Positions 7,443-14,881 of a stretch of DNA of 35,560 nt are shown piece after piece (the first letter of the stretch is position 1; each line of letters opens with the position of its first letter). Source of the stretch: Chloroflexota bacterium (GTDB taxonomy: Bacteria; Chloroflexota; Dehalococcoidia; Lucifugimonadales; UBA2985). The translations under genes and the position numbers were made by a program. The stretch covers positions 1-35,560 of the forward strand of contig JAQBZZ010000016.1 of assembly GCA_027622595.1 (NCBI GenBank). The letters are read 5' to 3'. Below the pieces are notes generated by a model that was given only the letters and a program-made list of their open reading frames with translations, did not search any database and was not told where the DNA came from.

Positions 7443-8260
7443 CAGTCCCTCTCACCCAGCGTGATGGCTTTCTCGTGGGCGGCAATTACGGCGTTGATGA
7501 TGATGCCCCTGAACCCTTCCTCTTCCAAGACCAACAGTGCCTCGGCGGTTGTGCCGCCGGGAGAGGTCACCATGTTGCGGAGCTCCGCAGGATGTTTCCC
7601 AGACTCCCTGGCCAGAGCCGCGCTCCCCTGGATGGTCTGAAGTGCCAGGGTCTGGGCCATGTCTCTGGACAGTCCCAGGTATACCCCCGCATCTATTAGA
7701 GCCTCAAGGAACAGGAAGACGTATGCTGGACCGCTGGCGCTCAAGGCTGTAGCCATATCCAGGTACTTCTCTTCTGAGACGTATATTTCTTGACCAAGCG
7801 TCTTCAGTATCTCCTGGGTCATTTCTTTGTACGCGTCGGAAACACCGGGTGCGGTGGTCCATACGCTCATCCCCTGCCCCACCTGGGCTGGCGTGTTGGG
7901 CATCACCCGTATGACGGCAGGGTGGTCAAGCCCGCTGGATATGGTCTCGACGGTGGCTCCCGCTACTATTGAGAGAACGGCCTGCGATGAAGCAAGGCGG
8001 CCTCTCAGCCCGGACAGGACATCTCCCAGTTGCTGGGGCTTTACGGCCAGTACCACCACCTGTGTTCCATCTATGGCCTTCAGGTTGTCCGCAGTGGTCT
8101 GCACCCCATAGCGACCGTTGAGGTACTCACGCCTCTGAGCCACGGGATCGCCAACGGCAATAGTGCTGGAGGTCGCCAGCTCTTTATCCAGGATGCTCGA
8201 TAGTATGGCTTCGGCCATGGTGCCGCCACCTATGAAGGCTATGGTCAGGTCTTTGGGCAT
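7442..8260 (-). CDS. proC: Pyrroline-5-carboxylate reductase
   Basis: NAD(P)H-dependent last step of proline synthesis, in the cytoplasm. 272 residues. The N-terminal Rossmann motif is IAFIGGGTMAEAI, followed by LAVKPQ, RVMPNTPAQVGQGM, the ALSASGPAYVFLFLEALIDAG block with family-defining Ser-Gly-Pro, and a C-terminal SPGGTTAEALLVLEEEGFRG. An ATG 13 codons upstream (8299) is possible, but the ATG at 8260 has GAGGAG five bases before it and gives the standard N-terminus. It is 54 bases after pdxA and overlaps yggT. Confidence 0.95.
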   Translation of the reverse strand: MPKDLTIAFIGGGTMAEAILSSILDKELATSSTIAVGDPVAQRREYLNGRYGVQTTADNLKAIDGTQVVVLAVKPQQLGDVLSGLRGRLASSQAVLSIVAGATVETISSGLDHPAVIRVMPNTPAQVGQGMSVWTTAPGVSDAYKEMTQEILKTLGQEIYVSEEKYLDMATALSASGPAYVFLFLEALIDAGVYLGLSRDMAQTLALQTIQGSAALARESGKHPAELRNMVTSPGGTTAEALLVLEEEGFRGIIINAVIAAHEKAITLGERD

Positions 8261-8314
8261 GTGCTCCTCTTTCCTCAATGAGGCCATTATAGCACCCACG
8301 AGGGCGGGAAAAAA

Positions 8315-9316
8315 CTACTCAGGCAGATGCCCTGTGCTTGCTATGAAGGCGGCGGCCAGGATGGCCTGCTTCATTCCGGTCTCGTCGGCTATGCCCTTGC
8401 CTGCGATGTCGAAGGCGGTGCCGTGGTCCACCGAGGTGCGCACAAAGGGGAACCCCAGGTTTATGCTGATGCTGCCTTCGAAGTCCTTGACCTTGATTGG
8501 AATGTGGCCCTGATCATGATAGAGGACGAGCACGGCGTCGTAACGGCCAGCGATGGCCTGCGGGAACACAGAGTCGGCTGGTATCGGGCCGGTTACCTCC
8601 ATACCCTGGCGACGCGCTTCCTCAACGGCCGGAGCTATCTCGTCGATCTCCTCCCGTCCCAGAAGGCCGCCGTCGCCGCCGTGTGGGTTCAGTGCTGCAA
8701 CGGCGATGCGTGGAGTCGGGAAGCCCCACCCCTTGAAAGATGTGTGGGTCAACTCCAGCTTCGCAAGGATATTGTCCTTCTTGACGTACTCGACGGCGCG
8801 GGCCAGTGACCTGTGGGTGGTCAGGTGCACGACTCTCAGGTTGCCGGCGGTGAGCATGGTTGCCACTTCTTTGGCCCCGGTGAGGCTCTGCAGTAGCTCC
8901 ATGTGGCCTATGTCCTTGTAGCCTGCGAGGCTGGCCGCTTCCTTGTGGATTGGGGCCGTTGCAATGGCCTGCACCTGTCCGGACAGGGCCATCTCTCCTG
9001 CCTGAAGTATCCACTCTACGCAGGCCTTGCCTGCCGCGGCGGAGATACGCCCCGGCACTATGTCTTCGGCATTCAGGTTGCCGGGGTCCAGGATGGATAC
9101 GGCATTTTGAGAAGCCTCGGCGGCAGAGGATACCGGGGTTATTTCGAAGGCCAGTCCCAGGTCCTTGATCGTCTTATTCAGCAACTGGGTGTTGCCTATT
9201 ATCAGAGGATGGCAGGAGGCAAGCACATCGGGATGGGCAAGGGCCTTGGCAACCACCTCAGGGCCAATGCCGGAGGGGTCTCCCAGGGTGAGGGCTATAA
9301 TCGGTCTGTCGCTCAT
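8315..9316 (-). CDS. pdxA: 4-hydroxythreonine-4-phosphate dehydrogenase
   Basis: NAD-dependent, metal-dependent enzyme of the DXP-dependent pyridoxal phosphate pathway. 333 residues from the ATG at 9316. Visible signatures are LGDPSGIGPEVVAKAL at the N-terminus, GYKDIGHMELLQSLTG with a metal-ligand His, LNPHGGDGGLLGREE, LVLYHDQGHIPIK with a further metal ligand, and RTSVDHGTAFDIAGKG. An upstream in-frame ATG at 9331 adds five residues. The 9316 start has AAAGGGG just upstream. First gene of the pdxA-proC-yggT unit, with its own promoter 23 bases or more upstream. PdxA-like proteins of other pathways exist, but no catabolic neighbours are seen. Confidence 0.93.
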   Translation of the reverse strand: MSDRPIIALTLGDPSGIGPEVVAKALAHPDVLASCHPLIIGNTQLLNKTIKDLGLAFEITPVSSAAEASQNAVSILDPGNLNAEDIVPGRISAAAGKACVEWILQAGEMALSGQVQAIATAPIHKEAASLAGYKDIGHMELLQSLTGAKEVATMLTAGNLRVVHLTTHRSLARAVEYVKKDNILAKLELTHTSFKGWGFPTPRIAVAALNPHGGDGGLLGREEIDEIAPAVEEARRQGMEVTGPIPADSVFPQAIAGRYDAVLVLYHDQGHIPIKVKDFEGSISINLGFPFVRTSVDHGTAFDIAGKGIADETGMKQAILAAAFIASTGHLPE

Positions 9317-9345
9317 GGGCGCCCCTTTCACTTGGTGTTTAAGGC

Positions 9346-9374
9346 ATTATATGGGGTGTTGGGCCGTGGTACAA
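9346..9374 (-). promoter_or_regulatory. Predicted promoter of pdxA-proC-yggT
   Basis: On the minus strand TTGTAC (9369-9374), 17 bases and a perfect TATAAT (9346-9351) lie about 30 bases before the pdxA start. Confidence 0.7.
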
Positions 9375-9379
9375 TATGA

Positions 9380-9405
9380 AACGGCCCCGGGGGTCCGGGG
9401 CCGTT
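9380..9405 (-). terminator. Strong GC hairpin, possible terminator
   Basis: Arms AACGGCCCCGG and CCGGGGCCGTT pair perfectly (11 bp) around GGGT. On the minus strand it is followed by TCATATTG after the arm's TT, a weak U-tract. It lies after the small gene at 9527-9799 and just before the pdxA promoter, where a terminator is expected. Confidence 0.5.
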
Positions 9406-9429
9406 AGTTTGCACGCTCTCTCGAAGAGG

Positions 9430-9513
9430 GCGCCGATTTGGGTGATCGATAGACGCCAAGCGTCTAAGCCCATCGCACACCGCTCCCATCCATGCTAATG
9501 CCGGGTCGGTGTG
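9430..9513. other. Structured intergenic region, possible small RNA
   Basis: Two further hairpins follow each other. One has AGACGC/GCGTCT around CAA (9451-9465), inside an outer helix GAT..GGG with CCCATC (9435-9474). The other has CACACCG/CGGTGTG (9476-9482 with 9507-9513). With the 9380-9405 hairpin at one end this resembles a structured RNA read on the minus strand. It matches no RNA family I recognise (no SRP, 6S, 5S or tRNA signature). Confidence 0.3.
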
Positions 9514-9526
9514 TATTAAAACAAGT

Positions 9527-9799
9527 TCAGTAGCCCATCAGGGGCTCCACATCCCGCAGGATGTTTATCAGGGTGTGCTCGAAGGACTCTGGCTGCCCTG
9601 CCAGGATGAATGCCACTCTTGATGCAGGTACCGGCCTGCGCCGCTTGTAGGGCTTCACGAAGTTAAAATCTCTGAAGTGGCCTTTGACGCGTATGACCCT
9701 GGGACGAGTGCGCCAGTGCCCCTTGACCATGTTCCCCTTCCGGTTGAGGTGCGGCTTGATCCATATGCCATCCGGTGCCGATTTTCTTTCAACCTGCAT
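9527..9799 (-). CDS. Small basic protein, hypothetical
   Basis: 90 residues, strongly basic in the first two thirds, with two spaced K-[PG]-H motifs (IKPHLNRKG and VKGHWRTRP, then VKGHFRDF) and KPYKRRRP. The last third is a mildly acidic helix-like segment (GQPESFEHTLINILRDVEPLMGY). The repeated V-K-G-H pattern and charge suggest nucleic acid binding, but no family is assigned. The Shine-Dalgarno before the ATG is weak. It stands alone between a repeat (9910-10035) and structured DNA. It could be a real short gene or a fortuitous frame; the regular motif spacing favours a real one. Confidence 0.5.
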   Translation of the reverse strand: MQVERKSAPDGIWIKPHLNRKGNMVKGHWRTRPRVIRVKGHFRDFNFVKPYKRRRPVPASRVAFILAGQPESFEHTLINILRDVEPLMGY

Positions 9800-9905
9800 C
9801 TTCTGTTAATCCCCCACAACTGAAGATATTCGGTGTAGCCGTAGTCTTCTGTACCTGGTAATTCGTTATGCAAATCAGGTCAGTTGTGCTCATCTCTTCC
9901 AATGG

Positions 9906-10035
9906 CATATACCTCACCCCCTAGCTCCCTCTCCAGCAGGAGAGGGGGAAGAGAGGATATCTGGGGGGACACCCCCAGACCCCCGGCGGGGGTTTCACCC
10001 CCCTGCGCCCCCCAAATATTGCTCTAATCACCTGA
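9906..10035. repeat. Repeat family 2 copy
   Basis: CATATACCTCACCCCCTAG is followed by CCCTCTCC/GGAGAGGG hairpin arms (9927-9946), GACACCCCCAGACCCCCGG, CCCCCCTGCGCCCCCCAAAT and ATCACCTGAC. The same modules in the same order recur at 13571-13660 and in parts of 16998-17180. It occupies most of the 250-base gap between nrdJ and the small basic gene. Confidence 0.7.
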
Positions 10036-10049
10036 CTCGACATCAGATT

Positions 10050-12626
10050 CTATCCGCACCTGTTGTAGCCGCAGGCGGGGCACATTTCGCACCCCTCCTG
10101 GTGAACCAGGAATCCTTCACAGTCGGGGCACTTGGCCTTGCCGACGACGCCGTTGCCGTTGGCCTCAGCCTTCAGGAACAGACCCTGCTGCACGGCAAAG
10201 GGCCTGCCTTGAGCCTCGCCGAAAGGCTCGTCGTGGCCCTTCGACAAGCTCAGGGTGAGCGGGTCCGAAGGGGCCTGAATGTGGCGGCTGAGAACGAGGG
10301 CAACGGCGTCGGGCGCCGAGCGCACCAATGTGCCGTCGTCCCATTGCGGACAGCAGGTGATGCCCCTGAGTTGCTCTGTCACCTGATCCGGGTTGATACC
10401 AGACCGCAGAGCCAGGGAGACCAGGCGGGATATGGCTTCCAGCTGGGCCGAGTCGCAGCCCCCGGCCTTGCCGAGGTTGGAGAACACCTCGAAGGGGTGT
10501 CCATCTCGGGAGTTTATGGTGATGTACATGTTGCCGTGGCCGGTGCGCACCCTATCGGTGACGCCCAGTACCTGGGACGGTCTTGCCATCGGCATGGGCA
10601 AAACGCTTTGAGCCTGGTCGTTGTTTATCGTGACCATATCCGTGAGGCCTTCTTCTGCCGTCTCCAAGGCTGCCTTGCCAGTGGCACCGGAGGTAAGGAC
10701 CTCTTCCTCACGACTGCCTGACCGGTAGACGGTGATGCCCTTGCAACCCAACTCCCAGGCCAGGAGATAGGCGGTGCGTACGTCGTCCCTGGTGGCGAAG
10801 TTTGGAAAGTTGATGGTCTTGGATATGGCGGCGTCAACGCTCTCCTGGAAGACGGCCTGCATCCGTACGTGGTCCCGGGGAGATATGTCCTCAGCTGTTA
10901 CGAAGACCTCTTTGACCCATTCAGGGACATCATCCCGATTCTGGATAGAGCCACCGTTGGCCAGGTACTCCATCAGTTCGTCGCTGTAGAAATCGCCCTC
11001 CCTGGCCACCTGCTCGAAGTTGTGGTCGACGTAGAGTAAGCTCTCGCCCTCCAGGATGTTGTGCTTGTGGTAGGAGAGGGAGAAGAGAGGCTCTATGCCG
11101 CTGGAGCAGCCGGCGATCATGGAGATGGTGCCCGTTGGCGCGACGGTGAGGCGACAGGCATTGCGCATAAGGCGGCCCTGTTTCTGATAGGTGCTTCCCT
11201 GGTAGGCAGGGAAGACTCCGCGCTCACCTGCAAGCTGCTCTGAGATGTCGTCCGCCTCCTGGCGTATGAAGCGCATTACCTCACGTCCCAAATCAAGGCC
11301 TTCCTGGGAGTTGTATGGAATGTCCATGCCCACCAGCATGTCGGCAAAGCCCATGACTCCCAGCCCGGTCTTGCGGGTCTGCTTGGTCATCCGCTCTATC
11401 TCCGCAACGGAGTAGCGGTTGGCATCGATGACGTTGTCAAGGAAGCGGGTGGCGATGCGCACCACATGACCAAGGCGGTCCCAGTCCAGCGTAAACTGGC
11501 CGTTTGCCTCCACAACAAACTTGGAGAGGTTGATTGAGCCGAGGTTGCAGGACTCGTACGGCAGCAGGGGCTGCTCGCCGCAGGGGTTGGTTGCCGTCAT
11601 GCGGCCCAGGTGGAGGGTTGGGTTGTCCTGGTTGACGCGGTCGAGGAATATGGTGCCGGGCTCTCCGTTGAGCCATGCTCCCTCTATCATATGGTCGAAT
11701 ACCTCCGCGGCGCTCAGACTGCCGACCACCTGGCCGGAGTGGGGGTCTCGCAGGTTGTAATCTTCGCCCTTTTCCACGGCCTGCATGAACTCCTCGCTGG
11801 CTCCCACAGATATGTTGAAGTTGTGGATCTCCCCCTCCTGGGTCTTGCAGGTGATGAAGTCCAGGATGTCGGGATGGTGGACATCCATGACGGCCATGTT
11901 GGCACCGTCACGCTTGCCCCCCTGAGTGACCAGGGTTGAAACCGAGGAGAGATGGCGTAATACCGCCACAGGGCCGCAAGCCCTGCCGTGAGTGGTTGAG
12001 ATGGGAGCGCCCTTGGGCCGGATGCCTGAGAGGGCGAAGCCTGTGCCTCCACCGAACTTCTGCACCAGCGCGGCCTCCTTGGCCGTCTCCATGATGCCCT
12101 CCATGCTGTCCTCCAACCCTATGACGAAGCAGGCAGAGAGGGTACCCGCGCCGGTGCCCGCGTTCATGAGGGTGGGAGAGTTTGGAACATACTCAAGGCT
12201 GACCATGACCCGGTAGTACTCCTCTTCCCAGTAGGCCACGTCAGCCTGCGGGTTGTAGAGGGTCTCGGTCTCGGCGATGGCCCGGGCGACGCGGCGGCAC
12301 ACATCCGACCAGGAGTGCTCGATGATGTTGCCCTTGGAGTCTTTTAGGAAATAACGCTTCTCCAGAACAACGCGGGCATTGTCGGAGATCTCAGGCTCCA
12401 GGTCAGAGGCAACGGCATCCGCAAACGGCTCTATGGCCTGTTTTGGCATTCTGGTCTGATTATTGGCATTGCCGTCGCGGTTGACCTTGGACAGTGAGTC
12501 AGCGACCTGCTGGGCCACGGTGGGGTCATCCACCCCGGCGGCCTCCAGGGCGGCCAGGACGTCTTTCATCAGAACTCTTTTGCCCCTGGCGGTCTTGTTT
12601 CCGTTTGTTCCTTCTGCGATGGTCAT
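10050..12626 (-). CDS. nrdJ: Adenosylcobalamin-dependent (class II) ribonucleotide reductase
   Basis: Reduces ribonucleotides to deoxyribonucleotides with adenosylcobalamin, independent of oxygen. 858 residues. The redox cysteine C166 is in LSACFV, the active-site NPCGEQ is at 347-352 (C349, E351) and the partner C360 is in YESCNLGSINLSKF. QKFGGGTGFALSGIRPKG and RLTVAPTGTISMI are also typical. The C-terminus carries a cysteine-rich zinc-ribbon-like tail (C833, C836, C846, C849, C852, C857). Residues 787-809 (10200-10268) are encoded by a dispersed repeat and read DPLTLSLSKG...FGEAQGRP. This insert lies between the DUF-like LRGITCCPQWDDG region and the Cys tail. It follows nrdR by 96 bases with no promoter seen between, so a single transcript is likely. 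No cobalamin riboswitch is visible. Confidence 0.95.
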   Translation of the reverse strand: MTIAEGTNGNKTARGKRVLMKDVLAALEAAGVDDPTVAQQVADSLSKVNRDGNANNQTRMPKQAIEPFADAVASDLEPEISDNARVVLEKRYFLKDSKGNIIEHSWSDVCRRVARAIAETETLYNPQADVAYWEEEYYRVMVSLEYVPNSPTLMNAGTGAGTLSACFVIGLEDSMEGIMETAKEAALVQKFGGGTGFALSGIRPKGAPISTTHGRACGPVAVLRHLSSVSTLVTQGGKRDGANMAVMDVHHPDILDFITCKTQEGEIHNFNISVGASEEFMQAVEKGEDYNLRDPHSGQVVGSLSAAEVFDHMIEGAWLNGEPGTIFLDRVNQDNPTLHLGRMTATNPCGEQPLLPYESCNLGSINLSKFVVEANGQFTLDWDRLGHVVRIATRFLDNVIDANRYSVAEIERMTKQTRKTGLGVMGFADMLVGMDIPYNSQEGLDLGREVMRFIRQEADDISEQLAGERGVFPAYQGSTYQKQGRLMRNACRLTVAPTGTISMIAGCSSGIEPLFSLSYHKHNILEGESLLYVDHNFEQVAREGDFYSDELMEYLANGGSIQNRDDVPEWVKEVFVTAEDISPRDHVRMQAVFQESVDAAISKTINFPNFATRDDVRTAYLLAWELGCKGITVYRSGSREEEVLTSGATGKAALETAEEGLTDMVTINNDQAQSVLPMPMARPSQVLGVTDRVRTGHGNMYITINSRDGHPFEVFSNLGKAGGCDSAQLEAISRLVSLALRSGINPDQVTEQLRGITCCPQWDDGTLVRSAPDAVALVLSRHIQAPSDPLTLSLSKGHDEPFGEAQGRPFAVQQGLFLKAEANGNGVVGKAKCPDCEGFLVHQEGCEMCPACGYNRCG
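10200..10268. repeat. Repeat family 3 inserted in frame in nrdJ
   Basis: CTTCGACAAGCTCAGGGTGA (near 10240) and the neighbouring CCTTGAGCCTCGCC match the intergenic copies at 33530 and 34968 (CTTCGACAGGCTCAG.ATGAGCGG). In nrdJ it is read as LTLSLSKG and FGEAQGRP without breaking the frame. Confidence 0.75.
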
Positions 12627-12722
12627 GGGTTCCTCCGTTTGGTTCCTCAGGTATATGGGTACGGGAAAAGCGTCCCTTCCGTTTATGCCGCTATTAAGTA
12701 GTATGAGTGAGTGGTGTAAGGC

Positions 12723-13310
12723 TTATACAGGACCTCCACCCATATCCATTGGTATGCCAGGCGCTGGGCGTGGCTTACGGCCGCGGCGACGGCGCGGGGA
12801 CGGATCGTCGCTAATCAGCGGCAGCTGGGGCGAGGGCGTGTTGTGGCGGTCCAGGAGGGCCTGTTGTGCCTTTTCCAGGGCTTCCACAGCCTCCTTGAAA
12901 CTCTCCACGTCGGCGAAGTCCCGATATACGCTGGCGAAGCGGATGTAGGCCACAGGGTCAATGCTTCGCAGTCGCTCCATGACCATCTCGCCGATGGCGA
13001 CGCTGGGAATCTCGGCACGGCCCAGGGTCTGAAGATGGGACTCGATGTCATCCACCAGTTTGTCGATGGTGCCTATGGGCAGTGGCCTTTTCACGCAGGC
13101 CTTCTGGATGCTGCCGGTCAGCTTGTCCCGGTTGTACTCCTCACGACGGCCATCCCGCTTGGCCACCATGAGTGCGGTGGTCTGAATGCGCTCATATGTG
13201 GTGAAGCGTAGGCCACACTGCAGGCACTCCCGGCGACGGCGAACACCATCGGCGGCTTCTCGGGAGTCGATAACTTTCGATTCCGGATGGTTGCAGTATG
13301 GGCAGCGCAT
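12723..13310 (-). CDS. nrdR: Transcriptional repressor NrdR
   Basis: ATP-cone zinc-ribbon repressor of ribonucleotide reductase genes. The N-terminal zinc ribbon MRCPYCNHPESKVIDSR...RRRRECLQCGLRFTTYER has four Cys (3, 6, 31, 34). The ATP-cone follows with VAKRDGRREEYNRDKLTGSIQKACVKRP and SVYRDFADVESFKEAVEAL. 195 residues, about 40 longer than usual. The extra C-terminal tail is low-complexity and basic (SPRRRRGRKPRPAPG) and may add DNA contact or be neutral. Directly upstream of nrdJ, which it probably controls together with itself through the tandem boxes at 13442-13488. Confidence 0.95.
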   Translation of the reverse strand: MRCPYCNHPESKVIDSREAADGVRRRRECLQCGLRFTTYERIQTTALMVAKRDGRREEYNRDKLTGSIQKACVKRPLPIGTIDKLVDDIESHLQTLGRAEIPSVAIGEMVMERLRSIDPVAYIRFASVYRDFADVESFKEAVEALEKAQQALLDRHNTPSPQLPLISDDPSPRRRRGRKPRPAPGIPMDMGGGPV

Positions 13311-13403
13311 GGCTCTTTTAGTCCTGGGTTAATGCTTAGGGATACTAGATGTGGTGCTAAAATGTTTCCAGTCCACCAATGGTTGTGTAATTGACGCATG
13401 TGA

Positions 13404-13432
13404 ATCCTACTATTACGCAGTGGTAGTGTCAA
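13404..13432 (-). promoter_or_regulatory. Predicted promoter of nrdR-nrdJ
   Basis: On the minus strand a perfect TTGACA (13427-13432), 17 bases and TAGGAT (13404-13409). It would give a leader of about 90 bases before nrdR. Confidence 0.6.
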
Positions 13433-13441
13433 GGGGTTTCG

Positions 13442-13488
13442 CCCCGCTATTTTGTGTGATTTTACGAGTGATACACAAGATGTGGGTG
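13442..13488 (-). promoter_or_regulatory. Tandem NrdR-box-like sites
   Basis: Two 16-base sites on the minus strand, CACCCACATCTTGTGT (13473-13488) and ACACAAAATAGCGGGG (13442-13457), each match the ACACWATATCTTGTGT-type box at about 10-11 positions. They start exactly 31 bases apart, the spacing usual for paired NrdR boxes. They lie just upstream of the nrdR -35. Confidence 0.45.
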
Positions 13489-13570
13489 GCAGGTCAGGGC
13501 AGGTAAATGGCTGCGCCATGATAATTCCTTCAATCAAACGAGGATACATTCAGGTCACCCTCTCCAAAGT

Positions 13571-13660
13571 CATATACCTCACCCCCTGACCCCCTCTCCT
13601 GCAGGAGAGGGGGAATAAAGATTACCTGGGGGACACCCCCAGACCCCCGGCCCTTCGGCT
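13571..13660. repeat. Repeat family 2 copy; content of the nrdR-agmatinase gap
   Basis: The 431-base gap 13311-13741 holds the nrdR promoter region and this repeat. CATATACCTCACCCCCTGA is followed by a perfect 24-base palindrome (13590-13613, centre CTGCAG), then GGGGGACACCCCCAGACCCC. Past 13645 it joins CCCTTCGGCTTCGCTCAGCG, a different repeat segment. No gene is visible in the gap. Confidence 0.7.
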
Positions 13661-13741
13661 TCGCTCAGCGCAGGCTCCACGGCTCCACTCACCACACCCT
13701 TGTATGGTGCTCCAATGGGGTGAGGCACCCACAGGCATACC

Positions 13742-14743
13742 TTAGGACTGTGGGTCTGACCTCAACGAGGCCATGCCGCTGATGGCCTCCAGCACGACAC
13801 GGTGGGCTGCTTCCGCGGCCAGCCCGGCAGGGCCATCGTAGGGAGGCGAGACCTCGACCACGTCCATGGCGACCAGCTTGCCGGTCAGGGCCACTCTCCG
13901 CACGGCCCTGAGCAGCTCCGCGGTGGTGAGGCCACCCGGCTTCGGCGTGCCGGTGCCAGGAGCGAAAGCCGGGTCCAGGACGTCTATGTCCACGGAGAGG
14001 TAGAGGTACTCGGGGCCTTCCTGGGCCTGGACAAGAGCCTCCTCAAGCACGACATCGAAGCCCTTGGACTCGATGTCCAACGCGGTGTGCCACCGCATTC
14101 CCTGGTCACGCATCCAGTCGAAGAGGCGGCGGTCGGGCGCGTAGCCCCGCAGTCCGACCTGGACGAAGTTCTTTCCAGGCACCACGCCGCTTTCGATGAG
14201 CCTTCGCATTGGGCTGCCGTGGGATATTCGGGAGCCGTACAGGGAGTCCCAGGTGTCGGCATGGGCATCGAAGTGGACTATGCCGACCTTGCCAACACCG
14301 TAGCGTTGCACAACGGCTGTGGCGCTCGGCAGCGTCACGGAATGATCGCCGCCAAGGACTACTGGAACTGCTCCTGCGTCAAGCGCCTCCGACACCTTGT
14401 CGTTGATAGCCTGGTGGCTCTGCTCCAGAGAAAAGGGGGTGCACATGGCATCGCCGAAATCAACGACCTTGAGGACTTGGGTTGGGTACACATCCAGCCC
14501 TATGTGGTAGAGGTAGTCGTTTGGACTGCCGACGTAGCCCGCCTGACGTATGGCCCTTGGCCAGAACCTGGCACCGGGCCTATTGACCACCATGTCCATC
14601 GGCGCGCCGATGATGGCCACGTCTGCGCCCAGCTCCCGAAGCTCCGAGGTCGTCCGCGCCAGGGGTGCGTGCAGGTACGTGGGTATTCCTACGTATGCGG
14701 GATGTCCCGGTTCACTCGCCGGTTCACTCGATGGAGTTTTTAT
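13742..14743 (-). CDS. Agmatinase-family ureohydrolase, apparent AUA start
   Basis: Binuclear-manganese ureohydrolase, probably agmatinase (agmatine to putrescine and urea). Metal ligands appear in VVLGGDHSV, HFDAHADTWD and SVDIDVLDPAFAPGTGTPKPGG. The first canonical start (GTG at 14620) would remove conserved sequence: upstream in the same frame is HPAYVGIPTYLHAPL...LRELGAD, followed by VAIIGAPMD and NRPGARFWPRAIR. The frame is closed by TAG at 14753-14755. No ATG, GTG or TTG lies between it and 14620. ATA at 14741-14743 has AGGAG six bases upstream, so AUA initiation (333 residues) is proposed. A perfect tandem 12-base duplication (CGAGTGAACCGG twice) codes for SEPASEPG near the N-terminus. 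Guanidinobutyrase or a related activity is possible. Confidence 0.88.
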   Translation of the reverse strand: MKTPSSEPASEPGHPAYVGIPTYLHAPLARTTSELRELGADVAIIGAPMDMVVNRPGARFWPRAIRQAGYVGSPNDYLYHIGLDVYPTQVLKVVDFGDAMCTPFSLEQSHQAINDKVSEALDAGAVPVVLGGDHSVTLPSATAVVQRYGVGKVGIVHFDAHADTWDSLYGSRISHGSPMRRLIESGVVPGKNFVQVGLRGYAPDRRLFDWMRDQGMRWHTALDIESKGFDVVLEEALVQAQEGPEYLYLSVDIDVLDPAFAPGTGTPKPGGLTTAELLRAVRRVALTGKLVAMDVVEVSPPYDGPAGLAAEAAHRVVLEAISGMASLRSDPQS

Positions 14744-14763
14744 GGTTTTCTCCTATACACACA

Positions 14764-14850
14764 GCAGGGTACACCCTGCACCCACAATTAACTGATGTTG
14801 TACTGGCCTGACGCGTTTTTCAATACGTAGGCGTGGGTTTGGGCTGAGCC
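14764..14850 (+). repeat. Repeat family 1 copy with compensatory palindrome change
   Basis: GCAGGGTACACCCTGC (14764-14779) keeps perfect pairing although both arms differ from the usual GCAGGGC/GCCCTGC. It continues ACCCACAATTAACTG, TTGTACTGGCCTGACGCG and a GGGCTGAGCCCAGTTTC tail, aligned with 17024-17106. It fills the gap between the CCA-enzyme gene and the agmatinase gene. Confidence 0.7.
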
Positions 14851-14881
14851 CAGTTTCTTGGCGAACTTTTGAGACACCACA

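Noticed and set aside
12627-12722. Possible cobalamin riboswitch before nrdJ
   Set aside because: The gap is only 96 bases and shows none of the conserved B12-box sequence.
13802-14791. Long plus-strand open frame opposite the agmatinase gene
   Set aside because: A shadow of a well-supported minus-strand enzyme with metal motifs; no independent features.
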